In this document: positions 7,671-15,643 of the stretch, in pieces
Position numbering within the stretch: the first letter of the stretch is position 1
How the letters are laid out: each line of letters opens with the position of its first letter
DNA from: Lachnospiraceae bacterium
Lineage (GTDB): Bacteria; Bacillota; Clostridia; Lachnospirales; Lachnospiraceae
Reading direction: 5' to 3'
Assembly (NCBI GenBank): GCA_016290595.1
Contig: JAEEUR010000014.1
Coordinates: forward strand, 1 to 36,503
Length of the DNA: 36,503 nt
Made by a program: the position numbers and the translations under genes
Notes under the pieces: generated by a model
Database searches by the model: none
Told to the model about the DNA's origin: nothing
Seen by the model: the letters and a program-made list of their open reading frames with translations, nothing else

Positions 7671-7769
7671 ATGGAAATGCAGACCATCTATCACAATCTG
7701 ACGTCCGTTGATATTGAAGAACAACGGCGGCTTTGGAATGAAAGAGGGAAGCCGGTTTGTATTATATAA
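7671..7769 (+). CDS. Small ORF, 32 aa, possibly a gene remnant
   Basis: ATG 7671 is preceded by a very good SD (ggagga, about 8 nt away) and opens MEMQTIYHNLTSVDIEEQ..., ending after 32 codons. The stretch EEQRRLWNERGK resembles, from memory only, the start of NERD-type nuclease-related proteins, which continue GYYGE; here the frame ends in PVCII and stops. It may therefore be the 5' stub of a broken gene, or a short leader peptide for the lipoprotein gene 66 nt downstream. Too short for the ORF track. Function unknown. Confidence 0.35.
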   Translation: MEMQTIYHNLTSVDIEEQRRLWNERGKPVCII

Positions 7770-7835
7770 GCAGTGAGAGGCAGAGAAGAGCTTAAATATA
7801 TATAAGTGCAGTTTAATGTTTTTGGGAGAAGGAGA

Positions 7836-9782
7836 ATGCGTTTTCGCAAGGTCACAGCATTTCTTATAGCAGTCGTTATCGTTCTGTCTTCGTGTTCATC
7901 GCAGAATACGGCGACACTTGGAACGGACCCCTCGGAAGTTTACTCCAGCACGGAAGAAACGGCTTTTTCACCGGTTACATCCTCAGAAGAGCTTTCGTCT
8001 ATATATAACACGGAGGTTCTGCGGGAAACAACCGCTGCCCAAACTTTGCCGCCGGAAACACCGGTCGAGGAGACAACACCGGAAGAGACTACTCCTGAAG
8101 AGACAAACGCACCGGAACCGGCATTTGATTTAGGCGAATATCAGGTGCCGGATGTTTCTGACCTGTACAATGTAACGGAACTGATCCCCAAAGACAGTCT
8201 TCAGGAAATCTTCATGCGAGATGACGAAACGCTTGGAATCGTCTCAACTGAGAATAACAAGTCGGTCCTGGTCCATTATCTGGACCTAAACACAGGCAAG
8301 CTCACCAAGGTATATGAGTCCGGAACATTGATCAGCTCTCACAAAGGCAAACTGAATGTAGATGTCATCTCAACAAACCCGGTAATCATCATGCTTCCGG
8401 CGTTTCAGTTCCTGCTGTATCCTGAAGAAGGAAGAAGGGTTATACTTCCAAAGGATCACAAATACCAGGTTGTTTGTCAGGATGAAACGATCTACCTCTT
8501 GGAAAAGGATAGTGGGATATCGGTGCTAAACGAGGAAGGAATACCGGAATTCATCTGGGCATTTCCGGTGGGATTTGACCAGTACCAGCTTATTGTCTCA
8601 CCAGCAAAGGATGATGTAAGATTTACAGCGCGGAGGATGATAGACGGGAAAAAGGTCTGCGTCCGGTATTATCCCGGAACCGATGCATATGACGTGCTCG
8701 AAGACTACCCGGAGGACATGGTGCTCTGTAAGACAGGTGGCCGTTGTCTTCTTTCAGGAGACACGTCATTCATTGTTGCGGACAAAGAGTTGCAGCAGTT
8801 TTACTCCGATCAAGATATGCTGTTGTCCATTGGTGTTTCCGTAAAAAGCGCTGCCGTATCCCATGCTGCAGTAAGCGAAAATTGCCTATGCTTTATCTCT
8901 TCAAAGGAGAGGGTGTCCAATAAGCAATATTATATATGGCGCTTCTCAGAACATCCGCTGGAAGAAAGCTATTCTTTGGAAATGGGAACGCCGAGCACGC
9001 TGGAACAAAACGAAGAGTACAAGCACTTTCTGGGTATGCTGCAGGATCTCCTGGACCGGTTTAACGTTCATGTTGTATATGGCACGGCTCTTGAAAAAGA
9101 GGTTGGGGGATATAATACGAAACAGATCACAGATCTATATGAACTCAATCGGTTTACGTCTACGTTACTTAATGTAATGGCGAGTTACCCCGATGGGTTT
9201 TATGATAAATTGCTCAGCGGGGAATATAATAAGCTTTTAATATATTACACGGGGGTACTTGAACGGTATTCTGAGACTGGTGAATATCAGGATGCAGCAG
9301 GCTGTGCATGGCCAGACTCATCGATGGACAGCTACCGTATTGCGTTCGTTGTGTTGAGCAAACATGAAGATCGTATCAACACGATTACGGCATATCACGA
9401 ACTAACGCACGTCACGGATTTTTACTTACAAAGCAAGGGTTTGCTCAATGACTGGGAGAAATATTATTTCCCTGGATTTGAGTACGACAACAATCCTAAT
9501 AAGCAATACACAGTTGATGATGATGCTACTTTGGCAAATCCCGAACTGTTATATTTCTATACGGCATACGGGAAGCAGAATGCATTGGAAGACCGGGCAT
9601 GTCTCATGCAGAATCTGATGGATCCGATTCAGTATTTCCCGCAGATGTATAAGAGTTCACATATTCGGGAAAAATATGAAGCGTATTTCAGTATAATCCG
9701 GGAAGGCTTCCAGTTGGACTGGGGCGATGTGATCTGGGAGAAACTGTATAATCAATATACGGGACAGAACAAGGCATATTAG
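7836..9782 (+). CDS. Lipoprotein with HELTH zinc-metalloprotease motif
   Basis: A 648-residue exported protein that I do not recognise as a named family. The N-terminus has a basic stretch, a hydrophobic core and a lipobox ending in LSSC, then a low-complexity linker rich in Thr, Glu and Pro (ETTPEETTPEETNAPEP). The central 350 residues look beta-rich, propeller-like, without clear motifs. Near the C-terminus ITAYHELTHVTDFYL carries HExxH (H521-H525), and LEDRACLMQNLM about 70 residues later offers a third Glu ligand, as in gluzincin-like peptidases. Start ATG 7836 has gggag 7 nt upstream; GTG 7806 is rejected. The codons are much AT-richer than in neighbouring genes, suggesting recent acquisition. 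Proteolytic activity is inferred. Confidence 0.6.
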   Translation: MRFRKVTAFLIAVVIVLSSCSSQNTATLGTDPSEVYSSTEETAFSPVTSSEELSSIYNTEVLRETTAAQTLPPETPVEETTPEETTPEETNAPEPAFDLGEYQVPDVSDLYNVTELIPKDSLQEIFMRDDETLGIVSTENNKSVLVHYLDLNTGKLTKVYESGTLISSHKGKLNVDVISTNPVIIMLPAFQFLLYPEEGRRVILPKDHKYQVVCQDETIYLLEKDSGISVLNEEGIPEFIWAFPVGFDQYQLIVSPAKDDVRFTARRMIDGKKVCVRYYPGTDAYDVLEDYPEDMVLCKTGGRCLLSGDTSFIVADKELQQFYSDQDMLLSIGVSVKSAAVSHAAVSENCLCFISSKERVSNKQYYIWRFSEHPLEESYSLEMGTPSTLEQNEEYKHFLGMLQDLLDRFNVHVVYGTALEKEVGGYNTKQITDLYELNRFTSTLLNVMASYPDGFYDKLLSGEYNKLLIYYTGVLERYSETGEYQDAAGCAWPDSSMDSYRIAFVVLSKHEDRINTITAYHELTHVTDFYLQSKGLLNDWEKYYFPGFEYDNNPNKQYTVDDDATLANPELLYFYTAYGKQNALEDRACLMQNLMDPIQYFPQMYKSSHIREKYEAYFSIIREGFQLDWGDVIWEKLYNQYTGQNKAY

Positions 9783-9797
9783 AGGGGTACAAATTAC

Positions 9798-9824
9798 AGA
9801 GCAGGACTTTTGATGTCCTGCTCT
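9798..9824 (+). terminator. Hairpin after the lipoprotein gene
   Basis: AGAGCAGGAC and GTCCTGCTCT form a perfect 10-bp stem with a 7-nt loop, 15 nt after the stop. The T-run after it is poor (AATTGT), so termination may be incomplete. Confidence 0.6.
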
Positions 9825-10058
9825 AATTGTAAAATGTTTGTTCCTGCTTGCTGGTTCTATGAGAAATCGTCTATAGAACAGAAAATATATAAAGTGCGCA
9901 CTGTTAATACGGTAAAAACGAAGTGAAATAACAAAAAAACAGTTTATCTTATGTGCTCAAAATAGTTTTATGTGGGAGTAAATCCCTTGTTTTTTGACCT
10001 CGCGCGGAATTTTTGCGCGGAATTATATGAAAATTGGCCTTAGAGGGAGGCTGAAAGC
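9825..10058. other. AT-rich intergenic stretch, nothing recognised
   Basis: I see no gene or RNA here. The only local structures are a near-duplicate gcgcggaatt motif around 10002-10024 and a small GGGA/TCCC hairpin before a T-run near 9980. Confidence 0.4.
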
Positions 10059-10066
10059 AAAAAGAG

Positions 10067-10101
10067 AAAAGCCTTGAATTCGTAGGAATTCCAAGGCTTT
10101 T
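10067..10101 (-). terminator. Terminator of tRNA-Thr
   Basis: AAAAGCCTTG (10067-10076) pairs perfectly with CAAGGCTTTT (10092-10101), and the inner bases can extend the stem. On the minus strand the hairpin is followed by TCTTTTTG. It starts 10 nt after the tRNA 3' end. Confidence 0.8.
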
Positions 10102-10110
10102 CACTAAAAA

Positions 10111-10183
<73 letters not shown>

Positions 10184-10202
10184 ACGCGAATGCGCAATCG
10201 TC

Positions 10203-10231
10203 ACTATACACGAAGAAGGAAAGCTTGTCAA
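10203..10231 (-). promoter_or_regulatory. Promoter of tRNA-Thr
   Basis: On the minus strand: TTGACA (10226-10231), a 17-nt spacer, and TATAGT (10203-10208). The -10 box ends 19 nt before the tRNA 5' end. Confidence 0.85.
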
Positions 10232-10273
10232 GAACTTTTTTTCTTTTCTTCGGGTTTCTTTTTCTTTCTTAAG

Positions 10274-10313
10274 CGGATCTGGAACGGTGACCGCATCCTT
10301 ACCAAGGAGGCGG
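10274..10313 (-). pseudogene. tRNA-Thr remnant recast as a hairpin
   Basis: This 40-nt stretch matches the anticodon-to-T-arm part of the intact tRNA-Thr (10120-10159) at about 34 of 40 positions, including the run catccttaccaagga. The acceptor and D arms are missing. Three of the changes create GACCGC and GCGGTC, which flank the old anticodon stem and turn it into a long hairpin starting a few bases after the tadA stop codon. Confidence 0.7.
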
Positions 10314-10320
10314 TCATCTT

Positions 10321-10809
10321 TTATTCTGCGGTGCCGTCCTTTTCGGCTTTCAGGCGCCGCCGCAGGCCGGCGAAGAAATCGGAGAGCAGCGCGCTGCATT
10401 CCGCCTCCAGCACGCCGCGGGTGATCTCCACCTGGTGGTTGAACTGCGGCATCTGCAGGATGTTGAGGAGCGAGCCGGCGCAGCCGGCCTTGGGGTTCAT
10501 CGCGCCGATGACCACGCGGTCGATGCGGCTCTGCACCAGCGCGCCGGAGCACATCTGGCAGGGCTCCAGAGTGACGTACATGGTGCAGCCCTCCAGGCGC
10601 CAGTCGCCCAGCTTCCGGCTGGCCCGGTCGATGGCGGTGATCTCCGCGTGGGCGAGCGTGGAATGCTTGTGCAGGCGTTCGTTGAAGCCCCGGGCAATGA
10701 TCTTTCCGCCGCAGACGATCACGCAGCCGATGGGGATCTCCCCGATCGCGGCGGCGCGGCGGGCCTGGTGAAGGGCTTTCTTCATGAACTTTTCGTCATC
10801 CGTCAGCAT
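10321..10809 (-). CDS. tadA: tRNA adenosine(34) deaminase TadA
   Basis: A 162-residue cytidine-deaminase-fold enzyme that converts A34 to inosine in tRNA-Arg(ACG). The zinc site and proton shuttle are H54-A-E56 (LAHAEITAID) and P-C84-x-x-C87 (EPCQMC); GEIPIGCVIV and the MNPKAGCAGSLLNIL segment are also typical. The start chosen is ATG 10809 (MLTDDEKFMKKAL); the track start at 10929 lies inside tRNA-Lys. The SD is weak (aggat close to the ATG), with ggaagg farther upstream, so an alternative ATG eight codons in is possible. The gene lies behind the tRNA-Lys terminator with no clear promoter of its own. Confidence 0.93.
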   Translation of the reverse strand: MLTDDEKFMKKALHQARRAAAIGEIPIGCVIVCGGKIIARGFNERLHKHSTLAHAEITAIDRASRKLGDWRLEGCTMYVTLEPCQMCSGALVQSRIDRVVIGAMNPKAGCAGSLLNILQMPQFNHQVEITRGVLEAECSALLSDFFAGLRRRLKAEKDGTAE

Positions 10810-10841
10810 GATCCTGTGCGAGATCCTTCCTTCCGAGTATG

Positions 10842-10865
10842 AAAAAAGCACGTATCCGCGTGCTT
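10842..10865 (-). terminator. Terminator of the tRNA operon, upstream of tadA
   Basis: On the minus strand AAGCACG, loop CGGATA, then CGTGCTT and TTTTT. It lies 7 nt after tRNA-Lys and 33 nt before the tadA start, so tadA would depend on read-through or on an unseen promoter. Confidence 0.8.
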
Positions 10866-10871
10866 GTTTCA

Positions 10872-10944
10872 TGAGCGATGCGGGACTCGAACCCGCGACA
10901 ACTTGATTAAAAGTCAAGTGCTCTACCACCTGAGCTAATCGCCC
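10872..10944 (-). tRNA. tRNA-Lys (TTT)
   Basis: Cloverleaf on the minus strand: acceptor GGGCGAT/ATCGCTC (one G-U pair), anticodon stem CTTGA/TCAAG with loop CTTTTAA (anticodon TTT), T-loop TTCGAGT, discriminator A. No encoded CCA. Confidence 0.95.
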
Positions 10945-10990
10945 ATCCCATACGGGTCTTAAGCTGCTCGCGGCGGCAGGCCGGACTTTA

Positions 10991-11062
10991 CTGGGCTAGC
11001 TGGATTCGAACCAGCGAGTGCAGGAGTCAAAGTCCTGTGCCTTTCCGCTTGGCTATAGCCCA
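10991..11062 (-). tRNA. tRNA-Gln (TTG)
   Basis: Cloverleaf on the minus strand: acceptor TGGGCTA/TAGCCCA, anticodon stem CAGGA/TCCTG with loop CTTTGAC (anticodon TTG), discriminator G as usual for Gln. No encoded CCA. Confidence 0.95.
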
Positions 11063-11066
11063 AGAG

Positions 11067-11141
11067 GGTGGGTGGTGGGACTCGAACCCACGACCTTCAG
11101 AACCACAATCTGACGCGCTAACCAACTGTGCTAAACCCACC
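11067..11141 (-). tRNA. tRNA-His (GTG)
   Basis: Cloverleaf on the minus strand with anticodon stem TCAGA/TCTGA, loop TTGTGGT (anticodon GTG) and T-stem GTGGG/CCCAC. The extra 5' G(-1) facing C73, the histidine identity pair, is encoded. As I align it, the base of the acceptor stem (7-66) is a U-C mismatch. Confidence 0.93.
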
Positions 11142-11186
11142 ATGCTCTTCCCGCGCGCCGGACAAGTCCTGGGCTTACGCGAGGGA

Positions 11187-11257
11187 AGCGGGCGATGGGA
11201 ATCGAACCCACGTGTCCAGCTTGGAAGGCTGGTGTTCTACCATTGAACTACGCCCGC
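11187..11257 (-). tRNA. tRNA-Gly (TCC)
   Basis: Cloverleaf on the minus strand: acceptor GCGGGCG/CGCCCGC, anticodon stem CCAGC/GCTGG with loop CTTCCAA (anticodon TCC), T-loop TTCGATT, discriminator T. First gene of the Gly-His-Gln-Lys unit. Confidence 0.95.
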
Positions 11258-11278
11258 GCTCTAAAAAGCGCAAGACGC

Positions 11279-11325
11279 ATTATAGTATAAATGATCCCCC
11301 CTGTCAATCAGTTTTTTAAAAAACT
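11279..11325 (-). promoter_or_regulatory. Consensus promoter of the tRNA operon, with UP-like element
   Basis: On the minus strand: TTGACA (11302-11307), a 17-nt spacer, and TATAAT (11279-11284), both boxes perfect. Directly upstream is the A/T palindrome AGTTTTTTAAAAAACT (11310-11325), positioned like an UP element. This fits a very strong stable-RNA promoter. Confidence 0.92.
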
Positions 11326-11400
11326 CCCGGAGACTTTTGAAAAACGTCCGCCTTAGCGCAAAAAGGGCTGCCGCGCGCCGTCCTTTCCGCAAAACTGTGG

Positions 11401-11429
11401 TTGCGAAGCGGACAGAAAATTGCTATACT
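11401..11429 (+). promoter_or_regulatory. Promoter of the M16 peptidase gene
   Basis: TTGCGA (11401-11406), a 17-nt spacer, and TATACT (11424-11429) within TTGCTATACTG, i.e. an extended -10. It lies 39 nt upstream of ATG 11469. Confidence 0.8.
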
Positions 11430-11468
11430 GACCACATCACTCCGATGCGAAAGAAAAGGAGAACAATT

Positions 11469-14400
11469 ATGAAGAAACTACTTGCCATGCTTCTGGCGGC
11501 AGCGATGCTTTTATCCATGGTATCCTGCTCGCCTTCCGGTGAGCCGACCCAGCCGGCTGGTTCTTCGGCAGAAGAAAGTACGGCGGCGCCGGCAACGGAC
11601 CCGAGCCAGACGCTTCCCGCAGAAACGACGGCTGCGCCTACGGAGCCGGCTGTGACCGAACCTGTCACGGAGCCTCCGACAGAGCCGCCGACGACGGAAC
11701 CGGTGGTCGAACCGGAACTGACGCCGGAAGAAAAAGCCAAGCTTCCGGAAGTCGGCCAGGTCATCAAGGGCTTTGAGACGAAGGAGATCCGGGAGTATCC
11801 CATTTTAGGCGCGAAGCTGGTCTATATGGTCCACCAGAAGACGGGCTCCGAGCTGCTCTATATCGCCAACAACGATACGAACCGCTATTTCGCGCTGACC
11901 TTCGGCACGCAGGCGATCGACAACACCGGCCTGCCGCACGTCTTTGAGCACGCGACCTTGAGCGGCTCGCAGAAATATCCCAGCGCCGACCTGTTCATGA
12001 ACCTGTCCTATCAGACCTATCAGACGCTCATGAACGCCTACACCTACGACCGCATGACCATGTACCCGCTGGGGAGCCTCTCCCAGGAACAGCTGCTGGC
12101 GCTGGCGGACTACTACATCGACTCCTGCTTCCATCCCATGATCATGGAAGATGAGAGCATCTTTAAGACCGAAGCCTGGCGCTACCGCGCGGAGAAGGCC
12201 AGCAAGCCGCTGACCCTGGAAGGCACGGTCTACAGCGAGATGAAGGGCGCCATGACGCTGGAGCGGCAGGCCAACTACAACTGGATCCGCGAAGCGCTGC
12301 CCGGCGCCTTCCTCGGCTACAACCAGGGCGGCGATCCGGACTATATCCCGGATATGACCTGGGACAGCCTGAAGGCGTATCACGACATGTTTTACCATCC
12401 GTCCAACTGCCTGACGCTCCTGTACGGCCAGGTGGACAATTACCGGGATTTCCTGGCCCTGCTGGACGCGGAGTTCTCGCAGTACGAGGCCCGCGAATTC
12501 GAGGTCACCAATCCCGATTACGTCCCGCTGACCGAAAGCGTCGTCAAGGAAGTGCCGTACCCGACCGAAGCCTCCACGGATCCGTCCCGCAGCTCCTGCG
12601 TGGAATACGCGATCGTGCTGCCGGAGGAGGCCTGGGAGCAGTCGAACGCGCTGTCCTATCTGACCTCGCTCCTTTGCTCCACCGCTTCGCCGCTGGCCGA
12701 AGTCATCAAGACGCAGTTCCCGTACGCCAGCGTCAGCGGCGGCCTGGAGATCGCGGGCCCGGTGCCGGTGGCCATCTTCACGCTCTACAACGCGGAGCGC
12801 GAGGACGCGGAGGCCTTTAAGGCGGCCGTGGACGCGGCTATCGCCGACGTGATCGAGAACGGCTTCCCGAAGGAAATGCTGGACAGCTACGCCGCCAGCT
12901 TTGCCATCAGCGACCTTTTGGCGCGCGAAGACAACGAGGTCGGCGAGAGCGTCATGTCCTCCGTCGCCTACGACAAGCACACCTTCGGCGACATCTGGTA
13001 CTATTTCGACAGCTCCGAGGAAGCGGAACTGATGGTGCCCTGGAACGAGAACGGCACCTATTCCGCGCTGGCCTCCAGGTATTTGAGCGGCGAGGACGTC
13101 ATCACGGCCCTGGTCACGACCTATCCGGAACCCGGTCTGCAGGAGCAGAAGGATAAGGAATTAAAGGAAAAGCTCGCCGCCATCAAGGAAAGCATGACGA
13201 CGGAAGAGATCAAGGCGATCGTGAAGGCCTCGACGACCGGCAAGCGCGAGAATCCCGCCACGGCGGAGATGGTCAAGCAGCTGACGGTCGTGGACGTCGC
13301 CTCCCTGCCGGAGGAGATCCGCGAATACGAGGTCTCCGACACCAGCGAGAACGGCATCCGCTATATCGAAGTCGCGGCCGCCGTGTCCGGCGTCACCAAC
13401 CTGTCCGTCAATCTGGACGCCTCGTTCCTGGACGGGGAGGGCCTGCACTATCTGAAGCTGTACAAGGACCTGATCGCGTATCTGGACACCGCGCAGCACA
13501 CCCGTGCGGACCTGAAGTCCCTGCAGACCCGCTATCTGTACGAAGGGCACGTTTACGTCAGCCTGATGCGCGAAAACGACAGCGTCCATCCGTTCCTGCA
13601 GTTTACCTGGATGGCGCTGGACGACGACCTTCAGACCGGCATGGATCTGATGCGTGAGATGTTCTTCGAGCTGAAGATCGACGACGCGGCGCGCCTGCAG
13701 GAAGGCGTGGAAGCCCTGCTGATCGCGACGAAGAACGACGTCAACGGCAACCCTTACAGCGAAGCCATCCGCCGTTCCTTCGGCCGGACCGCGGAGCTGT
13801 ACCGCTACTCGGCTTATCTGGGCGGCGTGGAATACTACGTCTTCCTGTCTGACGTCCTGGCGCAGCTGAAGAGCGATCCGCAGGTCATCATTGATAAGCT
13901 GGCGGCGCTGCGCGACAGCATCAATTCCCGCCACGATTCGCTGGTGATCCTTGCCGGCGGCGAAGAGTCCGTTGGCAAGGCGCATCAGGTGGTCGGCAGC
14001 TGGCTGGCGACGCTGGAGGATACCGAGCACGAGAAGGCCGAATTCGAGCTGCCCATGGCGGCCGCGAAGGAAGCCATCGTCGTGGAAAGCAACGTGCAGT
14101 ACAACGGCCTGGCGGCTGATTTCGAGACGCTGGGCATTGAATACGACGCCGGCCTGGTGGTCGTGGCGGCCCTGATCACGGACAAATATCTGATCCCGCA
14201 GCTGCGCGACGGCTACGGCGTGTACGGCGTCATGCACTATCCGATCGAGGATACCGGCATCTACATGTGCACCTACCGGGATCCGAACGTCAGCGAGACC
14301 TTCACGAAGTACGCGGAGCTGTCCGGCTGGCTGTCCCGCCAGAGCTTCAAGCAGGAAGATATCGACGGCTACATCCTGTCCAGCTACGTGGATCTGGCGA

Positions 14401-15152
14401 TGCCCAGCGGCGAGCTGGCCGGCGCGATCGACGCCGCTTCCTCCTATCTGGGCGGCGTGGACGCAGACAAGGTGCTGCAGTACATGCGGGAGATCAAGGC
14501 TGTCACGCCGGAGAAGGTCCTGTCCTACGTGGATATGTACAAGGCGTTTGCGGAGAAAGGCAATCAGTACACCGCCGGCGGCGCGGCTGCGCTGGAAGCC
14601 AATGCGGACCGCTACGAATCGGTCCTGAATCCCTTCGGCGTGGTGGATCCGACCAAGGTGGATTACACGGACGTGGCGAAGGATTCCCCGTGGCGCGATG
14701 ATATCTACTACGCGCTCGGCACCGGCTTTATCAAGCCGGCGGGCGAGGGTCTCTTTGATCCGGACGGCACGGTCACGGTCGGCGATCTGGCGACCTATCT
14801 GTACGTGCTGGTGGGCGGCAACATGGACGCCGAGGCGGCGCTTTCCTTCCTGCAGGGCTACGGGATCTTCCCGGCCTCGGCCAAGGTGGGTGACGATCTG
14901 ACCCGCGAGCAGGCGGCGTACTCCAGCGGTATCTTTATGGAGCTGACCGGCAACACCATTCAGAAGAAGCTGCCGGCCGATATGAAGCCCGCGGATGCTG
15001 CGGAACTGACCGCCTACATGAAGTGGGCGCTGAAGGAAGGCGTGCTGAAGATGAAGACCAACGCGGCCGGCGAAGAGGTCGGCGCGCAGGCGGATCTCGT
15101 GAGCCGCGCGGAGTACGCGCATCTGCTCAAGGTCTTCGACGGCCTGCAGTAA
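11469..15152 (+). CDS. M16C-type zinc metallopeptidase lipoprotein with SLH-like C-terminus
   Basis: A 1227-residue surface protein. Order: signal peptide with a Cys after LLSMVS (lipobox); a Thr/Pro/Glu-rich linker to about residue 85; then an M16C (presequence-protease/Cym1-like) peptidase. The inverted zinc motif is H157-V-F-E160-H161, and the third ligand is Glu257 in VYSEMKG, 96 residues on, the spacing known for PreP. The protease body with its associated half extends to about 1050. The last 170 residues hold S-layer-homology-like repeats (GLFDPDGTVTVGDLATYLY, DDLTREQAAY, LVSRAEYAHLLK). It should degrade peptides outside the cell, held by lipid and possibly by the wall. ATG 11469 follows aaaggag; the track start at 11337 precedes the promoter. 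Confidence 0.88.
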   Translation: MKKLLAMLLAAAMLLSMVSCSPSGEPTQPAGSSAEESTAAPATDPSQTLPAETTAAPTEPAVTEPVTEPPTEPPTTEPVVEPELTPEEKAKLPEVGQVIKGFETKEIREYPILGAKLVYMVHQKTGSELLYIANNDTNRYFALTFGTQAIDNTGLPHVFEHATLSGSQKYPSADLFMNLSYQTYQTLMNAYTYDRMTMYPLGSLSQEQLLALADYYIDSCFHPMIMEDESIFKTEAWRYRAEKASKPLTLEGTVYSEMKGAMTLERQANYNWIREALPGAFLGYNQGGDPDYIPDMTWDSLKAYHDMFYHPSNCLTLLYGQVDNYRDFLALLDAEFSQYEAREFEVTNPDYVPLTESVVKEVPYPTEASTDPSRSSCVEYAIVLPEEAWEQSNALSYLTSLLCSTASPLAEVIKTQFPYASVSGGLEIAGPVPVAIFTLYNAEREDAEAFKAAVDAAIADVIENGFPKEMLDSYAASFAISDLLAREDNEVGESVMSSVAYDKHTFGDIWYYFDSSEEAELMVPWNENGTYSALASRYLSGEDVITALVTTYPEPGLQEQKDKELKEKLAAIKESMTTEEIKAIVKASTTGKRENPATAEMVKQLTVVDVASLPEEIREYEVSDTSENGIRYIEVAAAVSGVTNLSVNLDASFLDGEGLHYLKLYKDLIAYLDTAQHTRADLKSLQTRYLYEGHVYVSLMRENDSVHPFLQFTWMALDDDLQTGMDLMREMFFELKIDDAARLQEGVEALLIATKNDVNGNPYSEAIRRSFGRTAELYRYSAYLGGVEYYVFLSDVLAQLKSDPQVIIDKLAALRDSINSRHDSLVILAGGEESVGKAHQVVGSWLATLEDTEHEKAEFELPMAAAKEAIVVESNVQYNGLAADFETLGIEYDAGLVVVAALITDKYLIPQLRDGYGVYGVMHYPIEDTGIYMCTYRDPNVSETFTKYAELSGWLSRQSFKQEDIDGYILSSYVDLAMPSGELAGAIDAASSYLGGVDADKVLQYMREIKAVTPEKVLSYVDMYKAFAEKGNQYTAGGAAALEANADRYESVLNPFGVVDPTKVDYTDVAKDSPWRDDIYYALGTGFIKPAGEGLFDPDGTVTVGDLATYLYVLVGGNMDAEAALSFLQGYGIFPASAKVGDDLTREQAAYSSGIFMELTGNTIQKKLPADMKPADAAELTAYMKWALKEGVLKMKTNAAGEEVGAQADLVSRAEYAHLLKVFDGLQ

Positions 15153-15192
15153 GCAGAATAAACGGACGAAACAGGACGTCCGCTGACAAAAG

Positions 15193-15229
15193 ACGGAGAT
15201 CGGGCGGCGGAAGGCGGCCCGGTCTCTGT
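15193..15229 (+). terminator. Weak hairpin after the M16 gene
   Basis: ACGGAGATCGGGC pairs with GCCCGGTCTCTGT over 13 bp, including G-U pairs, but only a short U-rich tail (TCTG) follows. Partial termination or an mRNA-stabilising stem is possible. Confidence 0.45.
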
Positions 15230-15251
15230 TCTGCAAAAAAGGAGAGAAAAC

Positions 15252-15593
15252 ATGAAGGTTATCGACGTACTGGAAGGATATTATGCGGCGGAATGCACCG
15301 CGAACGGCCGGCCCCGCCATGCGGCGAAGGTCTGCCTGACGGCGACCAGCTACGCGGGGCAGATCACTTACGAATGGTCGATCACGTTTTTCCCGCACGA
15401 CGACCCGGAGGACTTTGCGGTCAGCTACGACGCGATCGTCAGCCGCAAGGTCTATGAAGGAAAAGGCCGCCGCTCCAAAAAGAAGGAAGAGGTCTATCTG
15501 GCAGAGCAGGAAGCCGTCTGCGACGAGCTGGCCGCCGAGCTGGAAGGAAAGGTCTTCTGGGATCAGCCGCTGCGGGAGGTCCGGCGCGGATAA
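15252..15593 (+). CDS. Hypothetical protein, 113 aa
   Basis: A small soluble protein that I do not recognise. The N-terminal 65 residues look like a beta-sheet domain (ECTANGRPRHAAKVCL...YEWSITFFPHDDPEDF); a basic patch GKGRRSKKKEE and an acidic amphipathic helix follow. The gene has a strong SD (aaaggagag, 5-8 nt from ATG 15252) and codon use like its neighbours, so it is probably real. It lies 50 nt upstream of the ABC transporter genes and may share their transcript. No signal peptide or membrane helix is present. Confidence 0.6.
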   Translation: MKVIDVLEGYYAAECTANGRPRHAAKVCLTATSYAGQITYEWSITFFPHDDPEDFAVSYDAIVSRKVYEGKGRRSKKKEEVYLAEQEAVCDELAAELEGKVFWDQPLREVRRG

Positions 15594-15643
15594 GTCCCGC
15601 CGTCCGGCGCCCGCATAAAAAGAAAAAAACTGGAGAGAGAACC

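Noticed and set aside
10190-10771. 193-aa plus-strand ORF through the tadA region
   Set aside because: It runs antisense to tadA and through the tRNA-Thr promoter; no SD and no protein motif.
13161-15398. 745-aa minus-strand ORF opposite the M16 gene
   Set aside because: Composition is typical of an antisense shadow in GC-rich coding DNA; the plus strand encodes a complete peptidase.
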